64,000 nucleotides of DNA, from the NCBI GenBank assembly GCA_947044405.1, contig CAMRHE010000357.1:791501-855500 (forward strand), given 5' to 3'. Positions 10,343 to 20,906 of the stretch are shown here, piece after piece; the stretch's first letter is position 1; the number at the start of each line of letters is the position of its first letter. The notes beneath the pieces were generated by a model. That model searched no databases. It saw only the letters and a list, made by a program, of their open reading frames with translations, and had not been told where the DNA came from. Source of the DNA: Leptodactylus fallax (lineage: Eukaryota > Chordata > Amphibia > Anura > Leptodactylidae). The translations under genes and the position numbers were made by a program.

Positions 10343-11828
10343 CAGTGGCGTAACTAGGAATGGCTGGGCCCCAAGGCGAACATTTGACATGGGGCCCCCC
10401 CGAACCGCTGCCCCCAATCGCCCCCCCCCCCCGGACCGCCCCCCTCCAACCCCCCCCACAAAAAAAAAACGCATTCCTGCGCACACTATTATGTGCCATA
10501 GTGGCTCCTGCACACAGTATTACGCCCCATAGTGGCGCCTGCACACAGTATCATGCCCCATAGTGGTCCCTGCACACAGTATTATGCCCCATAGTGGCCC
10601 CTGCACACAGTATCATGCCCCATAGTGGCCCCTGCACACAGTATCATGTCCCATAGTGGCCCCTGCACACAGTATCATGCCCCATAGTGGCCCCTGCACA
10701 AAGTATCATTCCCATAGTGGCTCCTGTACACAGTATTATATCCCATAGTGGCCCCTGCACACAGTAATATGCCCCATAGTGGCCCCTGCACACAGTATTA
10801 TGCCCCATAGTGGCCCCTGCATACAGTATCATGCCCCATAGTGGCCCCTGCACACAGTATTATGCCCCATAGTGGCCCCTGCACACAGTATCATGCCCCA
10901 TAGTGGCCCCTGCACACAGTATTATGCCCCATAGTGGCCCCTGCACACAGTATCATGTCCCATAGTGGCCCCTGCACACAGTATCATGTCCCATAGTGGC
11001 CCCTGCACACAGTATCATGCCCCATAGTGGCCCCTGCACACAGTATCATGTCCCATAGTGGCCCCTGCACAAAGTATCATTCCCCATAGTGGCCCCTGTA
11101 CACAGTATTATATCCCATAGTGGCCCCTGCACACAGTATTATATCCCATAGTGGCCCCTGCACACACTATTATTCCCCATAGTGGCCCCTGCACTGAGTA
11201 TTTTGCCCCATAGTGGCCCCTGCACACACTATTATATGTCCCATTGTGGACCACCCATGAACAATTATTATACTCTGGAGTCTTTTCAGACCCCAGAGTA
11301 TAATGATCGGAGACCCAGGGGAGAATAGAAACATATAAAAACAACGTTGCTTACCTGTTCCTCGCTCCAGTCCACTCCCTGCTGCTTCGGCCGCCTTCAA
11401 TGTTGGGCCAGGCCGGCGTCACGTGATGCAGGCAAGGCGTCGCGACGCAAAATGACGTCTGGGACATCACCAAACAGGCCCGAAGCCTGGAGAAGCGCAG
11501 GAGAGGTAAGTACATTGTTTTTTTATGTTCCCTCACCTCCTCTGGGCCTCCGAAAAGACCCCGGAGTATAATGATAGCAGTGATTGTAAGGTTCGGCCCG
11601 CGGCCTCACATACCGACCCCCCGCTCCTGTTCACAGCCGCCTCCGCAGAATCGGAAGCGCAGGCGGCTGTGAGCGGGATCGGGGAACAGTAAGTATATAG
11701 AGCCCGTTACCTGCTGGGGTAACGGCCTAAAAAAAAAAAAAAAAACGCATCGGGGGCCCGCGGGGCCCCGTAATGTCCCGGGCCCTGTGGCAGCTGCTAC
11801 CGCTGCTACCCCGGTAGTTACGCCCCTG
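10343..11828 (-). mobile_element. Non-autonomous hAT element (1486 bp) with an internal minisatellite
   Basis: Termini are CAGTGGCGTAACTAGG and GTAGTTACGCCCCTG, imperfect inverted repeats of hAT style. The 8-bp target duplication CTTGGCCA is present at 10335-10342 and 11829-11836. There is no transposase ORF. Inside are a C-rich subterminal region (10390-10460), a 31-bp minisatellite (10490-11240), a palindrome around 11268-11302 centred on a TC-rich loop between TACTCTGG and CCAGAGTA, and GC-rich sequence that includes GTCACGTGA. It needs a hAT transposase in trans. The same internal plan recurs in 47302-50115. Strand is nominal. Confidence 0.85.
10490..11240. repeat. Minisatellite, 31-bp unit, about 24 copies
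   Basis: The unit contains CATAGTGGCCCCTGCACACA followed by GTATCATGCCC, 31 bp in all, and repeats head to tail with a few substitutions per copy. It lies wholly inside the hAT element. Open frames in it (for instance 10644-10853, minus) exist only because 31 is not a multiple of 3 and the unit lacks stops in some phases; they are not genes. Confidence 0.9.
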
Positions 11829-11844
11829 CTTGGCCATAATGACT

Positions 11845-12000
11845 ACAGATGAGCGAATCAAAGCTGACGAAGTGGAATTTGATCCGAATTTCCGGAAATA
11901 TTCAATTCCAGATTTCCTCACACTTCTTGGTAATGAATCACACAGCTCCGATCAGGGTTTTTAACCCCATTGATGCCGTGGTTTCAACTGCAGAAGTTCA
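11845..12000. repeat. Truncated hAT MITE, AGATGAGCGAA terminus
   Basis: The segment starts CAGATGAGCGAATC, resembling the TAGAGATGAGCGAA terminus of the complete element at 26331-26681. No matching right end is found downstream, so this looks like a 5' fragment that truncates the Tc1 remnant to its left. Confidence 0.45.
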
Positions 12001-12279
12001 GAATAGCACTGAAATTAGGCATGGTGTAACAGATAACAGATCAATTACAGAAGTACATTAATAAGATATCCATAGATAGACAGCAAAAAATTAATACAGA
12101 GTGATCAGCAACAGGAATTATCCCATAGATGGACAGCAGAGAATACATACAGACTGATCAGTAAGACATTAACCCTTATCATATCACATCAATAAGACAT
12201 AATAAGAATAAACAAGTCCTAAGAATAAAGCTTCTAACGTGCCAGTACAATAATAAAAAAAAATAATGACTCAATTTTT

Positions 12280-12773
12280 TGTAAATGGTCTGCAGAGCCT
12301 TTTGTAGAGCCAATATACAGTATAGTGAGCATTTTCATCCCACAGCTGTTTCCCAAATTTTATTAACATTGAGACTTGTAAATTAAAAATTACTTTTTTT
12401 TTCCCAATAAAATGTCAATTTAGCCCCACATTTTTCATTAAAGGGGATAAAGTAAATATTGAGTATGGAAATACCCCACATGTAGATAAAAACTGCTGTT
12501 TGGGCACACAGCAGTGCACAAAGCAGAAAATGTAATTAGGCTTATGGAGGGCAGACTAATTTTAGGTGACTCTAAGCTGCCAGTGGAAAGGTACCAAGAA
12601 GTTATCAAAGTTTGGAAACCGCACCCTTTAAAATATTTATCAAGTGATATAGTGATCATTTTGATCCCAGAGATGTTTTCCAAAAAAAAAAAAAAAAATG
12701 TGCAGCGGATGGTACAAATGAAAACTGAAATTTTCCAAGATACAATAGTAATATGAGATATGCTACAGTGCCT
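12280..12773. repeat. Monomers of the ~385-bp dispersed repeat, left of a Tc1 insertion
   Basis: Landmarks shared with 28400-29600 include CACAGCTGTTTC-type words before ATTTTATTAACATTG, CCCCACATGT, AAACTGCTGTTTGGGCACAC, and GGAAACCGCACCC. The copy is interrupted by the Tc1 at 12776. It is diverged and has no coding role that I can see. Confidence 0.65.
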
Positions 12774-12775
12774 TA

Positions 12776-14357
12776 TAAAAGTATTCATACCCCTTGAACT
12801 TTTTCACATTTTGTCACCTTACAACCACAAACTTAAATGTATTTTATTGAGATTTTAAGTGATAGATCAACACAAAGTAATTGTGAAGTGGAAGGAAAAT
12901 GATACTTGGTTTTCAAAATTTTAATGAAATAAAAATCTGAAAAGTGTGACGTGTAAAAGTATTCAGCCCCCCTATATCAATACTTTGTAGAGCCAGCTTT
13001 CGCTGCAATTAAATCTGCAAGTCTTTTGGGTTACGTCTCTACCAGCTTTGCACATCTAGAGATTTTTGCCCATTCTTCTTTTCAAAATAGCTGAAGATCA
13101 GCCAGATTGGATGGAGAGCGTCTGTGAACAGAAATTTTCATGCCTTGCCACAGATGCTCAATGGGATTTAGGTCTGGACTCTGACTGGGCCATTCTAACA
13201 CATGAATATTCTTTGATTTAAACCATTCCACTGTAGCTCTGTCTGTATGTTTAGTGTCATTGTCTTGCCGGAAGGTGAATCTCCTTCTCAGTTTCAAGTC
13301 TTTTGCAGTCTTCAACAGGTTTTCTTCCAGGATTGCCCTGAATTTAGCTCCATCCATCTTCCCATCAACTCTGACCAGCTTCCCTGTCGCTGCTGAAGAA
13401 AAGCATACCCACAGCATGATACTGCCACCACCATGTTTCACAGTGGGGATGGTGTGTTCAGGGTGATGAGCATTGTTACATAGCGCTTTGCATTTAGGCC
13501 AAAAACTTCAACTTTGGTTTCATCTGACCAGAGCACCTTCTTCCACATTTTTGCTGTGTCCCCTATATGGCTTGTGGCAAACTGCAAACGGCACTTCTTA
13601 TGTCTTTCTTTCAACAATGGTTTTCTTCTTGCCACTCTTCCATAAAGGCCAGATTTGTGGAGTGCACAACTTATAGTTGTCCTGTGGACAGATTCTCCCA
13701 CCTGAGCTGTGTATTTCTGCAGCTCCTCCAGAGTGACCATGGGCCTCTTGGCTGCTTTTTTGACCAGTGCTTTCTTTGCTTGATCTGTCAGTTTAGGTGA
13801 ACGGCCATGTCTTGGTAGGTTTGCAGTTGTAGAATACTTTTTCCATTTTTGGATGATGGATTGAACAGTGCTCCTTGGGATGCTCAAAGCTTGGGATATG
13901 TTTTTATAACATAATCCTGCTTTAAACTTCTCCACAACTTTATCTCTGATCTCTGTTGATGAGTTCCTTGGTCTTCATGATGCTGTTTTTTCACTAGTGT
14001 TCTCTAACAAACCACTGAGGCCTTCACAGAACAGGTGTATTTTTACTGAGACTAAATTACACACAGCTGGACTCTTATTAGCTAATTAAGTGACTTCTGA
14101 AAGCAATTAATTGCACTGGATTTTATTTAGGGGGATCAGAGTACAGGGGGCTGAATACTTTTGCACGTCACACTTTTCATATTTTTATTTGATTAAAATT
14201 TTGAAAACCATGTATCATTTTCATTCCACTTCACAATTATGTGCTACTTTGTGTTGGTGTATCACTTAAAATCTCAATAAAATACTTTAAGTTTGTGGTT
14301 GTAAGGTGACAAAATGTGAAAAAGTTCAAGGGACATGAATACTTTTGCAAGCCACTG
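12776..14357 (-). mobile_element. Full-length but decayed Tc1 element
   Basis: Both ends carry long inverted repeats. The left begins CAGTGCCTTATAAAAGTATT and the right ends with its near complement, CTTTTGCAAGCCACTG. The element is flanked by TA at 12774-12775 and 14358-14359. The inverted arms extend for well over 80 bp with few differences. It holds one transposase pseudogene on the minus strand and sits within ~385-bp repeat sequence that continues on both sides. Confidence 0.92.
12977..13978 (-). pseudogene. Tc1 transposase pseudogene
   Basis: The start ATG is at 13976-13978 (MKTKEL...). Soon after it a frame break leads to a stop; the frame with MEKFKAGLCYKN resumes at 13935 and shows the N-terminal HTH with SIPRSTVQSII. 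The first catalytic Asp is in WSDETK. A second frameshift near 13440 precedes VKHGGG-type sequence. The second Asp is in FRQDND and the third residue (Glu) in DLNPIEHLW. Two in-frame stops then follow in the C-terminal ~35 codons, before a final TKY. All catalytic residues survive, but at least two frameshifts and two nonsense codons make it dead. Confidence 0.88.
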
Positions 14358-14379
14358 TATTTCAATGCACATCTTGTGG

Positions 14380-15005
14380 CACTGTCAGCTCTCCAGCCTT
14401 AATCTTTAACGTCGAAGTACGTCTGCGCTCAGAAGACAAAGAGCACCATACACATTTTGAGGCCTAATTTGGTTATTTGCACTGCATTGGTGGATAATTG
14501 CAGAGACTCTGAGGTAACCTAAAAATAAAGACACCCAAAATATGACCCCATTTTAGAAACAACACCCCGCAAGGAATTTATGAAAGGGTATAGATTCTGA
14601 GCATTGTAAGCTCAGGAGTGGTTCACAAAAATTAATTTCCAAAGTGAAAATTTTAATTTTTAAACAAATATGCTATTTCAGTACCAAATATGTTGTTCCC
14701 ATATTGTGTCAGCAGAGACATGCACTCAAAAATTTTAAGCAGGTTATCTCAGGTACAAAAAAGTTGTATATGTGGGTGTAAACTGTTGTTTTGGCACAAG
14801 CTGGGCTCAGAAAGAGGAGTGCTGTGCTTTTTGGCTGTTGAAATGTAGATTGGATTGAGAGGGACTGTTTTTTGGATGCCAAGTTGCTTTTGCAGGGTCT
14901 GTATGTGCCAGTAAAATGAAAATACCAAGAAGTGACCCCATTTATCAAGGGATATGGCTGGTGTTTATAACACTGGAGTTTTGCAAACATTTATTTTCCA
15001 GAAAG
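14380..15005. repeat. Monomers of the ~385-bp dispersed repeat, right of the Tc1
   Basis: Shares ATGACCCCATTTTAGAAAC, GTGGGTGTAAACTG, GGGCTCAGAAAG and GGATGCCA landmarks with the 28-33 kb block. This is the continuation of the repeat at 12280-12773 beyond the Tc1 insertion, with further divergence. Confidence 0.6.
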
Positions 15006-15129
15006 TGAACAGTTTTTTCAGATTACACACCGTCCGCAAAAACTGAACACTAATTACTAGTTTGCTGACAGCAAAATACACATGGTCGTCTGCAACTAGC
15101 CTAACTGTTAGGAGGTGTTGGGAGCAGTG

Positions 15130-15990
15130 GTTACATGAGGGTACACACACAGATAACAGGCTCACACACTGCCCAGACAGACCACCAGTAGAGAGGATCC
15201 TTTGATTCTTTGATTTTGACACAAGAATTTCCCACAGTTTTCATTTCCACCATCCAGACACAGGTGGTGCCTTCACTACACATACCTGTCTCTGTCCAGA
15301 CCATTTCCAGGTATGTAGCAGAAGGAAATTTGGTAACAGTGCCCATTACGTAACTTCCATTGACTAATGACCACTGTTGCATTGCTTTGCAGTGGTGTCG
15401 TGAACAAGAAATCTGGACTGCTATGGACTGAAACCATATCATCTTTAGCAACAATCCAGGTTCTGTTTGGAATCTGATGACTTTTAGCTTCACCACTGAT
15501 GACTTTTAGCTTCACCATTGCAAAGGTCTTGTGGTGATTGCTTCAATCCTGCGTTTGCTGTGGATCAAAACACTGCTAAACTGCTAGTTTGATGATCTGG
15601 CAAGCCATCACATACTACAGTTGGGCATCCCTACTAGTGATACAAAGGACACTAACAGTTCAGAGATATATGTACAGGACATCCTGAAGCCACATGTGTT
15701 GGCTCTCACGGCAGGGTTTCCAACTGGAATTTTTCAGCAGGATAAAGCTCATCCACACTTAGCAAATGTTTCCCAAGTAATGGCTCCACCAGATTGCATC
15801 AATTCCTTGGGCTGCCTGGTCACTAGATTTATCACCAAACAAGAATTTATGGGACCAGCTGGAACATCAGCTTCGGCAACCTATGAATGTACATGATCTG
15901 CAGGATCTGTCAATGGAAGCTAAGCTGCAGTATCAGTGCCACTATACAGAGCACCAAACCATCTGTTTCCAGCTCCATACAATGTATAGT
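15130..15990 (+). pseudogene. Ancient Tc1-like transposase remnant, different family
   Basis: The plus strand, in shifting frames, reads like an old Tc1/mariner transposase. Around 15385-15440 it gives LQWCREQEIWTAMDWNHIIF, the LQWCRE-x-WT-x2-DW-x5-FS block that precedes the first catalytic Asp; here the Asp is replaced (FSNN). At 15660-15770 it gives YVQDILKPHV and IFQQDKAHPH, the block with the second Asp. At about 15880-15960 it gives MNVHDLQDLSMEAK, a C-terminal segment typical of that subgroup. Stops, frameshifts and a 22-bp tandem duplication (about 15477-15520) show long decay. The termini are not identifiable. It is clearly distinct from the six other Tc1 copies here. Confidence 0.65.
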
Positions 15991-15999
15991 ACATATTTG

Positions 16000-16100
16000 C
16001 TGTAATGGGGTCTGCCAGGTTTTCACCCTGTTTCTGCCTGCTTCTCCTATTTTATGCGGAATGGGGGACGGAGTCCCCGAATGCTAGTGTGAACCAACCC
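16000..16100. repeat. Right-end fragment of a GTGTGAAC-type DNA repeat
   Basis: Contains the short palindrome GGGGACGGAGTCCCC and ends GCTAGTGTGAACCAACCC just before TTA. The same end style occurs at 17535-17555 and in the complete element at 41322-41958. Confidence 0.4.
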
Positions 16101-16103
16101 TTA

Positions 16104-16285
16104 GGCTAAAGCCCCAGGCTATTACAGATTTTTCAAGTTGACTTGAAAAGGAATGAAAATTATAAAGGAGGCTCTTAGATGTTTCCCTTCTGTTAAATGT
16201 ACTCCTGACTTTGGCTTAAAAAACCCCAGCAAAGCCTGCAACAAAAAAAACAAAAGCTGTGTTTCTGCAATGTGGGGCCTTAGCC
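16104..16285. mobile_element. Harbinger-type MITE (182 bp), TTA duplication
   Basis: Starts GGCTAAAGCCCC and ends GGGGCCTTAGCC, an inverted pair. TTA is present on both flanks (16101-16103 and 16286-16288). It is the relative of 1029-1213 and has no ORF. The 3-bp TTA duplication fits PIF/Harbinger; mobilisation would need a transposase in trans. Confidence 0.75.
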
Positions 16286-16289
16286 TTAA

Positions 16290-17163
16290 AGTATGTTAGC
16301 TCAAAACTAGCAGGATTCTTTAGAATAATCCATTTCAACTAGTTAAGAAGTTTGGAGTTGTGTCCTGTAATAATGTGACCAGGTGACATTATTCTTTATG
16401 GCATGTAATTTTGCTGCAATTCCAGCCTATCTATTGAGTCACACAATCTTTAATACTTCATGAGTGCAGAACTAACGATTAAACTGCTCACTCTTTCTAA
16501 CCAATATTCAGTCAATGCAATACTCTAGTGCTACATAAAGCTGGTACAGGAAAAGTACCTTAATCCATTTATTCAGCAAATGTCTTCCCTAGAGGAAATG
16601 TACAATAATTAATAAACAGTAGTTTCTAGTAATTGATCAAAAATAATTCAAACAATATCAATTTGCTAAAAGTATATATGAAAATGGTTGAAACAGTGAA
16701 ACAAAATATATTTAGAAAATAGTTATACTATACAAACTATTCTGTGATCTTTCAAATACAGTCATATAAGGAGTTCCACTTTAGAGCCTTAAAGCTTCAT
16801 TTTCCAGAATGACTGTATTGTTTAAGAGTACAAAGAGTAGTCTCAAGTATTTGTAACATTAAGTGATCTGAGCATATCAAGCTTTGTACATTTCCTGTGA
16901 GCTCTGGATTGACATTGAAGTTGCATTTGGCCACAATTTCAATTGGTAAGATAAAGTTGCATGTGCACAATTGGGATTACAACCTATTATGGACCATATA
17001 TTTCTTGCCAAATAAAGAATGGAACCCATCTGAGAAAAGCTGGAAAACCTTCATGCTATTTGTAGCAAGAATTATATACCATCCTACAATGATTCTAAAA
17101 ATATGATTATGTTAATTATTATTAACTTGTACATGATGTCAAATTGGGATAACACATTGTAAG
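16290..17163. other. No gene or recognisable element
   Basis: AT-rich sequence with short, unconvincing ORFs (for example 16897-17106). Nothing repeat-like recognised. Confidence 0.4.
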
Positions 17164-18240
17164 CAGGGCCGGTTTTAGACAAAGTGTGGCCCTGGGCAAG
17201 ATTAAAAGTGGGGCCCCAAATTCTCACATATTAATCCAACAAAACAAACGCATTCGGTTATTACACACTGTGCAAAGTGCTGCTGAATTGATTTCTAGCA
17301 TTAGGGTATTTGCTAGGCTCTTATAAGACATACTGTATATCTTTTATTGAATAATAATGCTATACAAAAACCAAATGTAAATATTATGTCCATATTGTTA
17401 TGGAACAAAGCACTAACGTTACCAATAATACCTCTATGCAAGGCCGGGGTTCCGCCCGAAAAATGCTGAGAAAAAATTCCTGCTTGCAGGACTTTTCTCT
17501 TCGCATTTTTTAAGCGGATTCGGGGACAATGAGCGCTAGTGTGAACATAGCCTTAATAATACCACCATACTGTTACTGCCACTGTACAAAAACCAATATT
17601 ACCACAATACAGTGACAGATACCTCTTCTACACAGATGCTCTGTTGCCCCTAATAACATACAGTAAATCACAACACTGAAAAACACCAGGATGCTACATA
17701 CAGCCTCCTGGCATTCTTCAGCATCGGCTACAGCGTGCTCTGGAGGCAGCAGTGGAGCTTGGCCTGAAGCATGGACAGGTGAGTAAAAATTATCGATTGC
17801 TACCTATTGCGATAATACAATAGGTAGCGGGTCATATACTGCATGTGGGTTATAAGAAGGGGTCATATACTGTGTGGGGGCCATAACAAGGGTTATAATC
17901 TGTGTGTGGGCCATAAGAAAGGGGTCATATACTGTGGGAGGGGGCATAAGAAAGGGGTCATATACTGTGGTTGGCCATAAAAAGTGGTGTCATATATTGT
18001 GGGGGCAAAAAAAGGGGGTCAGATACTGTGTGGTGGACTAGAAAAGAGGATCATATACCATGTGGTGGACCAGAAAAAGGGAGTTATATACCATATGCGG
18101 GACCAGAAAAAGTGGGTCATATACCATTTGGCGGGGCCAGGAAAAGGGGGTCATGCATCATGTGGTAGGCCAAAAAAAGGGGTTTGTATATCGTGTGGGG
18201 GCCAAATAAGGGTTTTTTTATCTGCTAATTAGGAGGGCCC
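17164..18240. mobile_element. Decayed hAT element with ~31-bp internal units
   Basis: Begins CAGGGCCGGTTTTAGAC at 17164, a typical hAT terminus followed by GGCCCTGGGCAAG. From 17829 to about 18214 a minisatellite runs with units of 30-33 bp (the first two are 31 bp), each containing GGTCATATACTGTG and GGCCATAA words. These resemble the reverse complement of the 10490-11240 unit. A GTGTGAAC-type fragment lies inside at 17440-17555. The right terminus and 8-bp duplication were not found, so the right edge is approximate. Confidence 0.6.
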
Positions 18241-19150
18241 CATCACGCAACCAAGGATAGCCATATTGGTGTTGTTTTTGTTGGGGGGGGGGGTGTGCAC
18301 CTTTCCATAGTACACCTCCACCAGCAGGGAAGCTGAGTAGTTTATTTTGTTTAATACTGCTTATTACTGGCTATTTTCACTTTTCAGCTTTATAATGGAC
18401 AAGGAGCTAACTTGCGTTTTCTACCTGAGGGGATAACAGGGTCCACTTGTGAAACTCTAGCAAACCTCCACCTCCTCTCTAGTATGGCACTTTTTCTATC
18501 CTTTCTGTAGGCTGTTAGCGCCTACTCTCTCCTGTCTCGGGCTTCAGCAATGATGTACTCTGGTCTATGGCTGTACAGGTCATTCCTCATCAGAGACTAT
18601 AACAAACTGCACTGAATTGTTACCCCAGCAAACTGTGGGTTGGGCTGTACCATGGCTCTCCCAAATGGAGGAGTATACCTCATCTACAGTGGAATCATCC
18701 CTTTTGGCTAGCTAGTGGCAGATAGGGTTTAACAGATAGTCTCATGTCATTGGACCCCATGCTAACAGAACTAATCTTTCTTGAACTGGCTATAAGCTGA
18801 ACATCTCCACTGCCAAACTAGTTGGAAACTTAGATGTCCACAGCTGAAATGTGCCCTGCATAGCTTCCCCTGTCTGCCTATGAAAAGGAAACTTCTGCTG
18901 CTGGAAGTGACTTGTCTCTATGTTACTTTGTGACTGGGTGAAACCATGGCAAGTAAACTGAGACGTGAGTTGTGCCTGTTTCAACTGCCATCCTGTCTCC
19001 TCTGCCTTTATTCACACCTAACACCAAGCGCATCCTGAAATACCACAATATAGGAAACAAGTAGGAGAGAGTGCCCCAGGGGATCATTCACAGTCAGCTC
19101 AGTGCAACCCTCTCATCACTGTGCTAGGGTCTGTAAGAGGAATTGATGCC
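18241..19150. other. No gene or recognisable element
   Basis: Mixed-composition sequence with a G-run near 18283. No ORF with recognisable similarity and no terminal repeats seen. Confidence 0.35.
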
Positions 19151-19193
19151 AAAAGCCACTGTGAAGGGCGAGGCCACCATTTTGGACCTGCTT

Positions 19194-19805
19194 CTAATTG
19201 CTCAATCTCTTGAGCCCTGGGTTGTTGTCCATGCAATGAAAATACAATACCCGCCACACCCCTAGAGCCGTCTCAATGCTCTGCTGCAATCCCAGGCACC
19301 ACATGTCAATACCCACGGCGTTCAAATGAACCCCGTCCCTTCTCCAAAATGCACCCTCCCCCGATTCCAATTCACTATGGCGCACTGAGACCGCTCCATT
19401 CCGTGCCATAAACCTCCCAATTGCCCTATTCACCTTAATACGGGCTTTGTTCACACGTTCCACCGACCGGGCCGCCCTCCACACTTTCCTTGGCACAATA
19501 TCCGACCATACTGTTACCAATCCCGGAAACATCGCCCAGAGCCGCAATAAGTCGAATTTGATATCGTTAATCAGCTCCCGAAAAGGGCGGACCCCCAAAT
19601 CGTTACCTCCAACATGCAGTACCAGTATGTCTGGAGGTCTATCCAGCCTCACGAAGCGATGAAACTCCGCGAGCACCCTGCCCCACACCATCCCCCTTAA
19701 GCCTAACCAGCGCAACCGCACCTCCCCTCGCGCAAAACCCAACTGCCTACCGTCTGGTCGCACCGCCGCCCGCACTGCACCCCAGAACACAAAGGAATGG
19801 CCCAT
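19194..19805 (-). CDS. SGNH/GDSL-hydrolase-like ORF of the Ngaro-like element
   Basis: The first ATG in frame is at 19803-19805 (MGHSFVFWG...), giving 203 residues with no internal stop. The GHS near residue 2-4 fits SGNH block I (G-x-S). LVLHVGGNDLGV holds the block III G-x-N-D (HVGGNDLG), and RRDGVHLNAVG has the block V D-x-x-H. These are the Ser, Gly, Asn and His/Asp of SGNH esterases. In Ngaro-type elements such an ORF lies downstream of RT and recombinase; its role in transposition is unknown, with lipid or carbohydrate ester hydrolysis predicted by family. The open frame, in an otherwise broken element, is notable. It could have lost upstream codons, since the frame stays open a few codons before the ATG. 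Confidence 0.65.
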   Translation of the reverse strand: MGHSFVFWGAVRAAVRPDGRQLGFARGEVRLRWLGLRGMVWGRVLAEFHRFVRLDRPPDILVLHVGGNDLGVRPFRELINDIKFDLLRLWAMFPGLVTVWSDIVPRKVWRAARSVERVNKARIKVNRAIGRFMARNGAVSVRHSELESGEGAFWRRDGVHLNAVGIDMWCLGLQQSIETALGVWRVLYFHCMDNNPGLKRLSN

Positions 19806-19958
19806 CAACCAAACCAAGCACGGCTCAGCACCTGTAAAACATCAAAAGCAACATAACAATAACAGGCCCCAGGCACTAACACACCCGCTCGAACAAAAAA
19901 CCCCTCTTCCTAACACACCTACCTGCGGACCTCCCCCCGACACAAAATGTGTTTTTGT

Positions 19959-20906
19959 TCAGACCAGCCCCCCCAAACGGACATATGACCTAAAACGCAC
20001 TGATTCCCATCGGTAGCCCAGCAGTATGGAAAAGGACACCGGTCTGCGCGTCACCCGTTCCACCGAATGCAGGAAGACCGAGCAAACGGAGGAATCCCCC
20101 GGACCAATGCAAAGAAAGTCATCCAAGTAGTGAATGACCGAGGCCCACCCAGAAACGTCCCGGATGACCCATTCCAAAAACGAACTAAACTTTTCGAAAT
20201 AGGAACACGACAATGAACAGCCCATTGGCAAGCAACAGTCGACAAAAAAACCCGCCCCCCCCAAAAACAACCCAACAAGTGCTGACTATCTGAATGCACC
20301 GGCAGCAGCCTAAATGCCGCCTCGATGTCAGTCTTCGCCAACAACGCCCCCCCGGCCAAAACGCCGGACCCAGAAAATCGCCGCATCAAATGAAGTATAC
20401 TCCACCGAACACAACTCGGGGTCGATCCCATCATTAACAGACGCCCCCTTTGGGAATGACAGATGGTGAATAAGCCGAAACTTATTCGGCTCCTTCTTTG
20501 GGACCACCCCTAAAGGAGATACCCGCAAGTTCGGCAAGGGAGGCTCCGGAAACGGTCCCGCCATGCGATCCAGGTCCACCTCCTTCCTCAGCTTTTCTGA
20601 GACCATCTCCGGATGCTCCCGTGCCGACCTCAAATTCCTAACCACCCCTGAAACCGCCGCCTCAACAAACGGTATCCGAAAACCCGACTCGAACCCCTCT
20701 GACAACAAGGCCGCCGCCTCCCTATCTGGGTACCTATTTAGAAATGGCGCCATCCTTTCCAGCCGCACCGGAGTCGCCCCCCTTCCCAGCCCCATCTGAA
20801 CCCTTCTGCTTGGAACGGAAGCACCGGTTGGCTCCATGGGTGCCCCCACAAGAGGAGCACTCATGCTTAAACTTACACTTGGAGCCGAACTTACACCCCC
20901 CTTCAT
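19959..20906 (-). pseudogene. Ngaro/DIRS-type reverse transcriptase, frameshifted
   Basis: The frame opening at 20906 carries PLGVVPKKEPNKFRLIHHLS, the DIRS-group RT entry motif, followed by SVNDGI. Near 20330-20350 the reading shifts to another frame with LLAKTDIEAAFRLLPV (RT motif A, catalytic Asp). It then returns near 20230 to the first frame with LPMGCSLSCSYFEKF and VIHYLDDFLC (motif C, Y-x-DD). The sequence then becomes non-homologous and stops at 19959. RNase H is not found. At least two compensating frameshifts show it is inactive, although the catalytic Asp triad is still encoded. Confidence 0.8.

Noticed and set aside
10490..11240. Possible CRISPR-like array
   Set aside because: Units are contiguous 31-bp tandem repeats without unique spacers, inside a hAT element of a vertebrate genome.
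15131..15496. 121-codon minus-strand ORF
   Set aside because: It lies opposite the plus-strand remnant of an old Tc1-like transposase and has no recognisable domain; it is a shadow frame.
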